From NCBI RefSeq assembly GCF_000787815.1, contig NZ_BBPO01000008.1, positions 115,609 to 159,777 of the forward strand: 44,169 nt of DNA, given 5' to 3'. This stretch comes from Streptacidiphilus neutrinimicus. Its GTDB lineage: Bacteria; Actinomycetota; Actinomycetes; Streptomycetales; Streptomycetaceae. Positions 9,001 to 16,492 of the stretch are shown piece after piece. The notes below the pieces were generated by a model, which had not been told where the DNA came from, did no database searches, and saw only the letters and a list, made by a program, of their open reading frames with translations. A program made the position numbers and the translations under genes. Numbering within the stretch: position 1 is the stretch's first letter; each line of letters opens with the position of its first letter.

Positions 9001-12000
9001 CGACACGACGGCACCCACGACCTGGCCGCCGTCCGTGCCGACGGGTCGGCAGACCACGACGCCCGGCATCGGCCTGGCCACGCTGACCGAGCAGGCCAGT
9101 GACTTCAGCACCGCCAACTCCGCGTTCACGTACCAGATCACCGGCGCGACGGCGTTCGACTCCTACGGCCGACCCACCGATGCGTGGGATGCGCTGGGTA
9201 ACAAGACCCACACCGCGTACACCACCACCAACGGCCTGACCACGCAGACTGCGGTCACGAACGCCAAGAACCAGACCATCACCAACACCCTGGAGCCGAC
9301 CCGCGGGCTGACCACGACCATCGTGGACGCCAACAGCTCACGCACCGACTCCACCTTCGACGCACTCGGCCGTGTCACCGCGGTGTGGCTGCCCAACCGC
9401 TCCAAGAGCAGCGGGCAGAGCGCCGACTTCACCTACGCCTACGCGGTCTCCGCGACCACCCCGAGCGCCGTCACCACCAACTCGCTGCTCGAGTCAGGCG
9501 CGTACAAGACCAGCATCGACATTTTCGACGCACTGCTGCGCAGCCGCCAGACCCAGGACGCAACCCCTGCGGGCGGGCGCCTTCTGACCGACGAGTTCTA
9601 CAACTCGCGCGGCCAGGCGTACAAGGTCAACAACCCGTACCTGGACGGCAGTAACACCCCCAGCACCTCGCTGGACACGGCCACGACGGACAACCTCGTC
9701 CCCAACCAGGACGACTACACCTACGACGCTCAGGGCCGGCAGGTGCTCGACACCTCCATGCACCTGAATATCGCGGTTCCGGGACAGACGACGCGGACCG
9801 TCTACGGCGGCGACCGCACCACCGTCATCCCGCCGACCGGCGGCACCACCATGACCACCGTCACCGACGCCCGCGGCCGGACCACCGAGGTCGACCACTA
9901 CCTCACCGCGCCCACCGTCAGTGGTGACCAGGTGTCCGGAGGCACCCACACCACGATCTCTTACGTCTACGACGCGACCGGTAGTCACGGCCAGATGACC
10001 GAGATCGACGGCCCGAACAGCGGCGTCAAGAGCACCTACGCCTACAACCTGCTCGGTCAGAGGACCGGTTCCACCGACCCGGACACCGGCACCAGCCAGA
10101 TTTTCTACGACGCCGACGGCAACGTGACCAAGACCGTCGACGCCGACCAGAACACCCTCTCGTACGCCTACGACGCGCTTGGCCGTAAGACGTTCGAGTA
10201 CAACGGTCCCACCAGCAGCTCGCCGAAGCTCGCCTCGTGGACCTACGACGCGACCGGCGTGACGGACAGCATCGGGCACGAGACCAGCTCGACCCGGTAC
10301 GACAGCAGCGGCAACCAGTTCACCGAATCGACCACCGGCTTTAACGCCATGGGACAGCCGACCGGCGCGAGCGTCAGCATTCCGACCAGCGTGCCTGGGC
10401 TGGGCAGCAGCACCGCGTACGCCTACAGCTACACCTACTCGGCGACCACGGGTCTGCCGCAGACGATCAACTATCCCGCTGCGGGCAGCCTGCCCGCAGA
10501 GACCGTGACTACCGGCTACACCTCTTTCGATCTGCCCAACTCAGTCGGCGGCCTGAACACCTACGCACTCGGCACCACCTACGACGCCTACTCCCGGGTT
10601 CTGAAGGCGACTCTGGGCTTCCGCGCCAACACCGCAGCGCTCAACTACAGCTACGACGACCACACCGGAGCCGTGACCGAGGTCAACACCCAGCGCACCA
10701 CCGCCCCGGCCACCGTCGACGACATCAAGTACGCCTACGACCCCGCGGGCAACCTCGCCAGCTCCAGCGACGCCCAGAACAGCGGCGCCGTCACCGACAC
10801 CCAGTGCTTCCAGTACGACGGCCTGGACCGGCTCGCCCAAGCCTGGACCGCCAGCACCGGCAGCACGTGCTCGGCGACCCCGACCAACGTCGGCCCCAAC
10901 CCGACCGTCGGCGGCGTCAACCCGTACTGGAACGAGTGGCAGTACGACAACGCCGGCAACCGCCAGCAGCAGACCCAGCACGCCGTCGGCGGCGCGACCG
11001 GTGACACCACCACCAGCTACACCTACGGCCTCGCGACCGACCCGACCAAGCAGCCAGACACTCTGTCCAGCACCACCACCACCCTGCCCGACGGCACCAA
11101 GGTCGGCGGCCTCTACGCCACCGACAACGCGGGCAACACCACCAGCACCACCAACACCCCCGGCACCGATACCCTCAAGTGGGACCCCGAGGGCAAGCTC
11201 CAGTCGGTCCAGTCCACCGGCCAGACCAACCCAACGACGTACCTGTACGACGCCGACGGCAACCAGCTGATGCGCACCGACCCCACCGGCACGGTCACGG
11301 TCTTCCTGCCAGGGCAGGCCATCAGCTACAACGGCACCAGCGTCAGCGGCATCCGCAGCATCGCGCTGCCCGACGGCACCACCGCCACCCGCTACGCCAG
11401 CGGCACCGGGTACGCCTTCATCTGCAACAACTACCAGGGCACCGGAACCCTCAGTCTCGACTCCACCGCCCAGACCCCGACATTCCGCTCCTACGACCCC
11501 TACGGCAACCCCCGCGGCGCTGCGCCCACCACCTGGCACAGCGACCAGGGCTACGTCGGCGGCACCCAAGACCCCAACACCAGCTTGACCAACCTGGGAG
11601 CCCGCGAATACCTCCCGGCACTGGGCCGCTTCCTGAGCGCCGACCCCGTCCTGGAGACCACCGACCCCAACCAGATCGGCGGCTACACCTACGCCGGCGA
11701 CAACCCCGTCACGCACGCCGACCCCACCGGCCTGAACATTCCGGTCGAAACCAGCGGCCCGACAGGCTGCCTCGGCCCTGTCTACGCCCCCGGTTGCCAG
11801 CCCCCGGCCTGTGTTCCGGCGTGGATCTGCACTCCGCCCGGCGGCGGCGGAGATGACGGCAGCGGGAACGGTGACGGCAACGGCGGTGGGAGCGGTGACG
11901 GTCGTTCCGGTCCAACCTCCACACCGACGTCAGGGGCCAAGACATGCGGTGACTTTGACCTCTCATGCCAGGCTTCGCACCTCTGGGCGAAGCACAAGGC

Positions 12001-13066
12001 CGAGCTCATCGGACTTACAGCCAACGGCGCAACCTGGACCCTTTGCATGGGTATCGCCGGCGCGAACGCGGAAGACGGGGCAGGCGAGGTCCTTGCCACC
12101 CGCTGCGGCGCGTTCGCCGGTGCCATCGGCAACCTCGCCCAGAACGCAGCTGACCCCAACGCCGACCACAGCAAGCTCGGCTCTCTTGAGACTGCCGCGA
12201 TCGGCGCGCTCCTCGGCGGATCTCTCGCCAAGCTCGGCTACAAGATCGGCGCCTGGCTCATCGCCCGCTACGGCGATACCGTCCTCGCCGACCTCGGCCG
12301 ACTGCTGACCGGAGACGGCGGCGGCTCTTGCCAGCTCAACTCGTTCGTCGGCACCACTCAAGTGCTTCTGGCAGACGGAAAGACTAAGCCGATCCAGTCC
12401 GTTCATATCGGCGACACGGTCCTCGCATCCGACCCCGTCACTGGGACGACCAAGGCGGAAGCAGTCACCAACGTCATCACAACCTTGACGGACAAGGACT
12501 TCACCGACGTAACAGTCCACACCACTGCGGGTAACCGGAAGATTACCTCCACCCAACACCACCCCTACTGGGACAGCACTGCGCACCGGTGGGTCAATGC
12601 TGGTGATCTCTCAGCTGGAGACGAGCTCCGCACCGCAGATGGATTGCCGGCGAAGGTAGTCGCGGTCAGGAGTTACAGGGCCAGCGTCACGACCTACAAC
12701 CTTACGGTTGGGCGACTCCACACGTACTATGTACTCGCCGGTGCGACGCCAGTTCTAGTTCACAACAGTTCCTCCTGCCCGACGGGGCGTCTGTCCGATC
12801 CCTTGCCCAGGGGAATGAATAACAAGATTGCCGCAGCGTATGACCTTGTTAAATCGGGGCAGCTTACGTCACACGATATCTATTCGGGGAGGGAATATCC
12901 TTGGTGGGCAGGCTCGGAAGAGTATCGTGTTCCTGGCAGGCCGGACAGTGACAGGATTCTAGTGAAGACGCTGCCCAATGGTGACCGGGTATTCGGGTGG
13001 ACGACCACGCATTATCAAAAGATCCAGAAATTTAGTGCGCCACAATTCCCCGACTCTGGATGGTAG
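6026..13066 (+). CDS. Secreted Rhs polymorphic toxin with HINT and barnase-like RNase tip
   Basis: This 2346-residue protein is called from GTG 6026, eight bases after GGAAGGG; a TTG at 5957 would add 23 residues. Residues 1-40 form a signal peptide (Arg-rich start, core VMALVAVAAVLG, Ala-rich cleavage site). An SpvB-like segment follows (YSATGLNPSGSW, LMPTVGLSYDSQSLDGR), then many YD/Rhs repeats and the Rhs core at about 1822-1903, ending NPVTHADPTGL. A HINT autoprotease lies at about 2102-2247, with NSFVGTTQVLLADG, TSTQHHPYW, NLTVGRLHTYYVLAG and terminal VLVHN. The last 99 residues match the microbial RNase N1/T1 fold family (barnase, RNase Sa): DIYSGREYPWW, then Glu2299, Arg2310 and His2329 in SEEYRV, DSDRILV and TTHYQKI. 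The Glu-Arg spacing of 11 equals that of RNase Sa. By family knowledge the Rhs shell encloses the toxin, HINT releases it, and it degrades target-cell RNA. The barstar-like gene downstream supports this. Confidence 0.93.
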   Translation: MARRWGVGRVLRRARRGTAQVMALVAVAAVLGSPAEAAAAGPSGPPSVLVSQVKSVPVRPVARHAVKFHDDTNGNRWHAAPISWPAAGSGTASAPARGRTQAGHLPVWIAAASADTRAHASAVAPLSGQVGVRTLDHSAAVAAGVDGVLIQVRPAAGMHGRVGVSVDYSTFKDAFGGNWASRLHLVELPACALTTPKTPACRIQTPLASTNAAAAGTVTADVTLGQSAPAAHASTSHAASPMAAAGASAMVLAATSNNSSGAGDYSATGLNPSGSWNAGGSSGDYTYDYPISVPPAAGGLMPTVGLSYDSQSLDGRLSSTNSQASWIGDGWDYAPGAVTRSYVSCSDDPVGTAPKVQDQCWAGQVLHVSFGSHSGDIVQDSSTPTGWRLSSDDNEKVELVTGGTNGTYDGDYWKITTTDGAQYFFGLNHLPGWSSGKATTNSAWTEPVYGAHSGDPCYDATFANASCSQAYQWNLDYVVDTRGNAMAYYYNTETNYYGADNGTTGVPYVRGGYLDHIDYGFTNNNAYAASAPQRVQFTTSDRCVATTCDPIASNKANWPDVPFDLNCDSGASCSNHGPSFWTERRLTSIATEIYQGSAYSLVDTYALAQSFPDPGDGTSPALWLDSITHTANVGTAITLPPVTFAGEKLVNRYNTGNGYPDLVRYRVSGITTETGEQIQIAYSSPSCTPVSDPSTNTSLCFPVYWTPWGQSTPVLDWFNKYLVTSVTRNDTTGGGSQVVTSYNYTGTPAWHYDDNEVVKAKYRTWGQWRGYSRVETLNGSTADGQTRTDTIYYQGMYGDTLPGGKSRTTTVGLDSNITVPGAAASVADTQQLQGRPRESITYDGASGSPVQAAVYDYWVSPANATRTRTGLPALTANYVRPSATYATQAITSTSPTTWRSTETVQGYNLATGLLEYTDDHGDVSVPAQEACTSLFYAPANTSNNLSGLVDETETDQGPCASSGTYSSDSAGFAYPSSDARPAAVIVDKRTYYDTTAPTTWPPSVPTGRQTTTPGIGLATLTEQASDFSTANSAFTYQITGATAFDSYGRPTDAWDALGNKTHTAYTTTNGLTTQTAVTNAKNQTITNTLEPTRGLTTTIVDANSSRTDSTFDALGRVTAVWLPNRSKSSGQSADFTYAYAVSATTPSAVTTNSLLESGAYKTSIDIFDALLRSRQTQDATPAGGRLLTDEFYNSRGQAYKVNNPYLDGSNTPSTSLDTATTDNLVPNQDDYTYDAQGRQVLDTSMHLNIAVPGQTTRTVYGGDRTTVIPPTGGTTMTTVTDARGRTTEVDHYLTAPTVSGDQVSGGTHTTISYVYDATGSHGQMTEIDGPNSGVKSTYAYNLLGQRTGSTDPDTGTSQIFYDADGNVTKTVDADQNTLSYAYDALGRKTFEYNGPTSSSPKLASWTYDATGVTDSIGHETSSTRYDSSGNQFTESTTGFNAMGQPTGASVSIPTSVPGLGSSTAYAYSYTYSATTGLPQTINYPAAGSLPAETVTTGYTSFDLPNSVGGLNTYALGTTYDAYSRVLKATLGFRANTAALNYSYDDHTGAVTEVNTQRTTAPATVDDIKYAYDPAGNLASSSDAQNSGAVTDTQCFQYDGLDRLAQAWTASTGSTCSATPTNVGPNPTVGGVNPYWNEWQYDNAGNRQQQTQHAVGGATGDTTTSYTYGLATDPTKQPDTLSSTTTTLPDGTKVGGLYATDNAGNTTSTTNTPGTDTLKWDPEGKLQSVQSTGQTNPTTYLYDADGNQLMRTDPTGTVTVFLPGQAISYNGTSVSGIRSIALPDGTTATRYASGTGYAFICNNYQGTGTLSLDSTAQTPTFRSYDPYGNPRGAAPTTWHSDQGYVGGTQDPNTSLTNLGAREYLPALGRFLSADPVLETTDPNQIGGYTYAGDNPVTHADPTGLNIPVETSGPTGCLGPVYAPGCQPPACVPAWICTPPGGGGDDGSGNGDGNGGGSGDGRSGPTSTPTSGAKTCGDFDLSCQASHLWAKHKAELIGLTANGATWTLCMGIAGANAEDGAGEVLATRCGAFAGAIGNLAQNAADPNADHSKLGSLETAAIGALLGGSLAKLGYKIGAWLIARYGDTVLADLGRLLTGDGGGSCQLNSFVGTTQVLLADGKTKPIQSVHIGDTVLASDPVTGTTKAEAVTNVITTLTDKDFTDVTVHTTAGNRKITSTQHHPYWDSTAHRWVNAGDLSAGDELRTADGLPAKVVAVRSYRASVTTYNLTVGRLHTYYVLAGATPVLVHNSSSCPTGRLSDPLPRGMNNKIAAAYDLVKSGQLTSHDIYSGREYPWWAGSEEYRVPGRPDSDRILVKTLPNGDRVFGWTTTHYQKIQKFSAPQFPDSGW

Positions 13067-13081
13067 AATTAAATATTCCGA

Positions 13082-13124
13082 ATGAACTGGCGCAGCAATA
13101 GATTCTATTGTTGCGTCAGTTCAT
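13082..13124 (+). terminator. Hairpin between toxin and immunity genes
   Basis: The inverted repeat has 21-base arms, starting ATGAACTGGCGC and ending GCGTCAGTTCAT, paired with two G-U wobbles and almost no loop. It starts 16 bp after the Rhs stop codon and ends 35 bp before the immunity start. No T-run follows, so it may be a terminator, an attenuator or an mRNA 3'-end stabiliser. Confidence 0.55.
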
Positions 13125-13159
13125 CAATTTGGCAAATATAGCTGATTGGCGGCTGGTCA

Positions 13160-13906
13160 GTGGAACTTGAGGAACGCTTTCCGATGTACAGGATGGTCGA
13201 TGAGGACTCTCAGGACGTGCTCGTCGAGGCGGAGGACATTAGCGGTTTCTTCGTTGAATTCGAAGAGGGCCCTGCAGAAGTCAACTTCTTGAGAGTGCAT
13301 CACGCAGGCACTGCAAGGCGTAAGGCCGAGTCGGCAGTCCTGGAGGTCTTGAACCGCCAGCAGGAGAAGATCGGTGAATATTTCATTGGCCGAGTCGAGC
13401 GCAGGGAATCACGGATTGACCTAGTGGGGGACGGGTCGTCGAGCTCCGCATATCGTTTCTTTGGCGGCCCGTGCGAATATCCAACGGCTGCTGGAGTGTG
13501 GCAGAGATGGGCTTCGGGAGTCGATCTTCGACAAGGTGAATGGTTTGAGCGGCCAGCGGGAGATCTTGCATCCTGGCTGCACGTTGTCCAGAATTCATGG
13601 TTCGCTTCCCGTCGCCGTGCGGCTCGCTATCTGACTGGCGAGGTTATCTATCTAGATGGTCTGAAGATCGTTGCAAAGCCAGGATTCTATTGTGCCTTGG
13701 GGGAGGCGATGAACGGCCCGGGTGGATACTTTGGGTCAAATCTCGACGCGTTGGCAGATTGCCTCTCATCGGAGGGCGGTCAAGAGCTTCCCGTTAGGAT
13801 CGAGTGGCGTAGCTTCGATGCATCTAGCAATGCCCTGGGCCGTGCTTTCGTTAAGTCGATTCTGGATATTATGCATGAATTTCATATTGAGGTCATTGCA
13901 AATTGA
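13160..13906 (+). CDS. Barstar-like immunity protein with N-terminal extension
   Basis: The protein has 248 residues from GTG 13160. An ATG at 13184 with GAGGAA ten bases upstream is an alternative start. Residues about 162-248 match barstar, the inhibitor of barnase: VIYLDGLKI at the first strand, then YFGSNLDALADCL, then LPVRIEWRSF. Barstar's Asp35 and Asp39, which block the RNase active site, correspond to Asp196 and Asp200; the position of barstar Trp38 is Ala here. Residues 1-160 are not recognised and may bind another part of the toxin or its delivery system. The gene directly follows an RNase-tipped Rhs toxin, so it most likely protects the producer. Its codons are clearly more AT-rich than those of the toxin shell. 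Confidence 0.9.
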   Translation: MELEERFPMYRMVDEDSQDVLVEAEDISGFFVEFEEGPAEVNFLRVHHAGTARRKAESAVLEVLNRQQEKIGEYFIGRVERRESRIDLVGDGSSSSAYRFFGGPCEYPTAAGVWQRWASGVDLRQGEWFERPAGDLASWLHVVQNSWFASRRRAARYLTGEVIYLDGLKIVAKPGFYCALGEAMNGPGGYFGSNLDALADCLSSEGGQELPVRIEWRSFDASSNALGRAFVKSILDIMHEFHIEVIAN

Positions 13907-14089
13907 TCTCTTCTGTCAACGCTCCCGCAGAATTGGCTCTGGATCACTTTTGGTGCCAGGGACACGGAGCGTCACCGAACCCGAGACCATGAACGTTCCT
14001 GGCTGATGCTGTGGGTGCCGATTATTGCGTCCATGCAGGTCACGGCCGCCTTGCACTAGGGCATCTGCCGCGCGGCATGATCGTGTCTC

Positions 14090-14515
14090 GTGCTCGTGCG
14101 TTTCGCGTATCTCGCGGTCTCCCAGGCCTTCGCGGCCCTGCGTCTGCTCCCGATGGGCGACCGTGAGAAGGATGTCGAGATCCTGGCCCTGCGTCACCAA
14201 CTCTCGGTCTTACGCCGGCAGCTCGGTGACGAGCGTCCGAGGTTCCGGCCGGAGGACCGGGCGTTCCTGGCGGCCCTGCTGTCAGGACTGCCGAGACGGA
14301 CGCTGCGGCAACTTCGGCTCCTGGTTAGCCCGGACACGGTCCTGCGCTGGCACCGTGACCTGATCAGCCGTCGACACGCTCGCGCGAGTGCCCGCCGTCG
14401 GCCGGGGCGTCCACGGACCGTCGTCTCGGTCCGCCGCCTGGTCCTGCGGCTGGCGCGGGAGAACTGCGCCTGCCGAGAATGTCGTCCGCCCAGGTCAGAG
14501 GCTGCTGGGGGTTAC
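14090..14515 (+). pseudogene. Truncated integrase-core transposase, copy 1
   Basis: From GTG 14090 the product begins MLVRFAYLAVSQAFAALR and continues through RREKDVEILALRHQ-like and SPDTVLRWHRDLI segments. This is the N-terminal DNA-binding half of the integrase-core transposases common in Streptomyces. Homology stops after RLARENC, where intact relatives continue into the DDE catalytic domain, so the catalytic half is missing. A second copy of the same family begins 17 bp later in the same orientation, suggesting a tandem duplication followed by deletion. Confidence 0.8.
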
Positions 14516-14531
14516 GGCAAGATGATCACTC

Positions 14532-15551
14532 GTGTTGCTGCGTCTTGCCTACCTTGCCGTCTCCCATGCTTTCGCCGCCCTGCGACTGCTGCCGATGAGC
14601 GACCGCGAGAAGGACGTGGAGATCCTCGTTCTGCGCCACCAGATCGCCGACCTTGAACGACAGCTCGGCGGGAACAGGGTGACGTTCACTCCGGAGGACC
14701 GCGCGGTCCTCGCCGCGCTTGCTGGTGCCGCTGCCTCGGGAGTTGCTGCGTCGGCTGAGGTTGCTCGTCCGCCCGGACACGGTGCTGCGCTGGCATCGTG
14801 ATCTCATGCGGCGGCGCCACGCGCGCTCCTGTAGGCCGAAGCGGCCCGTGCGCCCGCCCACGGTCCGCTCGGTCCGACTTCTGATTCTGCGCCTGGTACG
14901 CGAGAACCTGTCCTGGGGCTACCGCAGGATCCACGGCGAACTGGCCACGCTCGGCATCAAGGTCGCCGCCTCGACGGTGTGGGAGATTCTCAAGGCCGAG
15001 GGCATCGACCCCGCGCCCGACCGCGGAGCCACCACCTGGGCGGACTTTCTTCGCACCCAGGCCGACGCGCTGCTGGCTTGCGACTTCATTGAGACGGTCA
15101 TGCTGACCGGCCAACGCCAGTACATCCTGGCGGTCATCGAGCACGCCACCCGCTGCGTCCGGATCCTCGCCACCACCGCGCACCCAACCGCGAACTGGGT
15201 CACCCAGGCTGCCCGGAATCTGGTCATGGACCTGGAAGACGCCGGAGCCACCGTCAGATACTTGATCCGGGACCGGGACACGAAGTACCCAGCCCTTTTC
15301 GACCAGATCCTGGCCGACGCCGGCATCCAGGTCGTGCTCACCGGCGTCCGGATGCCGCGCATGAACTCAATCATGGAGCGTTGGGTCCAGACCTGCCGCC
15401 ACGAACTCCTGGACCGGACGCTGATCTGGAACGAGAACCACCTGCGCCGCGCACTGCGCGAGTTCGAGCAACATCACAACGCTCACCGGCCACACCAAGC
15501 CATGAACCAGGCGGCACCACTACGCGCAGTGCCCGAACGGGCCTTCGCCCG
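14532..15551 (+). pseudogene. Frameshifted integrase-core transposase, copy 2
   Basis: The start MLLRLAYLAVSHAFAALR is in one frame. Near 14719 one extra base moves the sequence to another frame, which continues LVPLPRELLRRLRLL to the end. The DDE residues are present in the second frame: Asp in LLACDFIETV, Asp in YLIRDRDTKYP and Glu in MNSIMERWVQTC. The natural C-terminus (HRPHQAMNQAAPLRAVPE) runs without a stop into the neighbouring IS3 element, which appears to have inserted at the 3' end. The gene is therefore disrupted twice. A programmed frameshift is unlikely because no slippery sequence is seen. Confidence 0.85.
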
Positions 15552-15575
15552 TGATGGTGGACACGCGGTTGGTTG

Positions 15576-16467
15576 TCACGCGGCGAGCGTGAGCTTAGCC
15601 GTGTGCTGCCGCCGTTCGTATTCGTTGGGGCTGAGGTGGCCGTTGGCGGAGTGACGGCGGCGGGTGTTGTAGCGGGTCAGCCAGGCGAAAACGGTCCTCC
15701 TGCAGGTGGCGGGATCGCCAAAGTCGCGGGCGCCCTGGAGGGTCTCGCGTTTCAGGGAGGCGTGAAAGCTCTCGCAGGCCGCATTATCCGCGCTGCTGCC
15801 GACCGCGCCCATCGACCGGATGACGCCCAGCTCCGAGCACAGGTCGGCGAAGGCCCGAGACCCGTACTGGGCCCCGTGGTCGGAATGGAAGATCGCCCCG
15901 TCCAGGTTGCCGCGGACCTGGGCGGCCATCCGCAGTGCGTCGGCAACCAGGTCGGCGCGCATGTCGTCGGCGATCGACCAGCCCACGACCTTGCGGCTGA
16001 AGCAGTCCAGCCCGGTCGCCAGGTAGAGGAACTCCCCGCCCACCAGCGGCAGATACGTGATGTCGCCCATGAACTTGCGTCCCGGCTCCGGGGCGGTGAA
16101 GTCCCGCTGGAAGAGGTCCGGGACGAGCGTCGCGGCCGGGTCCGGGACAGTGGTGCGGACCCGTCTGCGCAGGCGGATACCAGCGACGGAGTGCTCCCGC
16201 ATGACGCGGGCGACCCGTTTGTGGTTGACCCTCGTCCCGGTCTCGTGCAGTTCCGCGGTCACCCTCGGCGAGCCGTAGGCGCCGCCGGAGTCGGCGTGGA
16301 TCCGGCGGATCTGGTCGGCCAGCACCCGGTCCTGGCGTCGACGAGCTTCTCTGGCACCGGCCCCGGCCAGCCACTTGTAGTAGCTGGACCGGTTGAGTCC
16401 AGGACCTGGCACAGCCGCTTCACCTCGTAGGTGTCTCGGTGATCATGGACGAACCGGAAGCGGCTCA
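15576..16467 (-). pseudogene. IS3-family transposase OrfB, split and frameshifted
   Basis: This is the DDE integrase half of an IS3 transposase: Asp in GDITYLPLVGGEFLY, Asp in FHSDHGAQYGS and Glu in AACESFHASLKRE, with the typical ending NTRRRHSANGHLSPNEYE. The original N-terminus (SRFRFVHDHRDTYEVKRLCQ) is still readable from 16467 but is out of frame with the rest. At about 16400 one G seems lost in the codons for VLGLNRSS. The original GTG start overlapped the orfA stop codon and was destroyed by the ISAzo13 insertion. The gene is not expected to be functional. Confidence 0.88.
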
Positions 16468-16492
16468 GGAGCCGTAATTCAATTACTGCCGG
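16468..16492 (+). repeat. Left inverted repeat of the ISAzo13 element
   Basis: It reads GGAGCCGTAA, then seven mostly divergent bases, then ACTGCCGG. It matches the complement of 18210-18234 at about 18-19 of 25 positions. Confidence 0.8.

Noticed and set aside
14719-14760. Programmed frameshift in transposase copy 2
   Set aside because: No slippery run or stimulatory structure is evident, and relatives encode this family in one frame.
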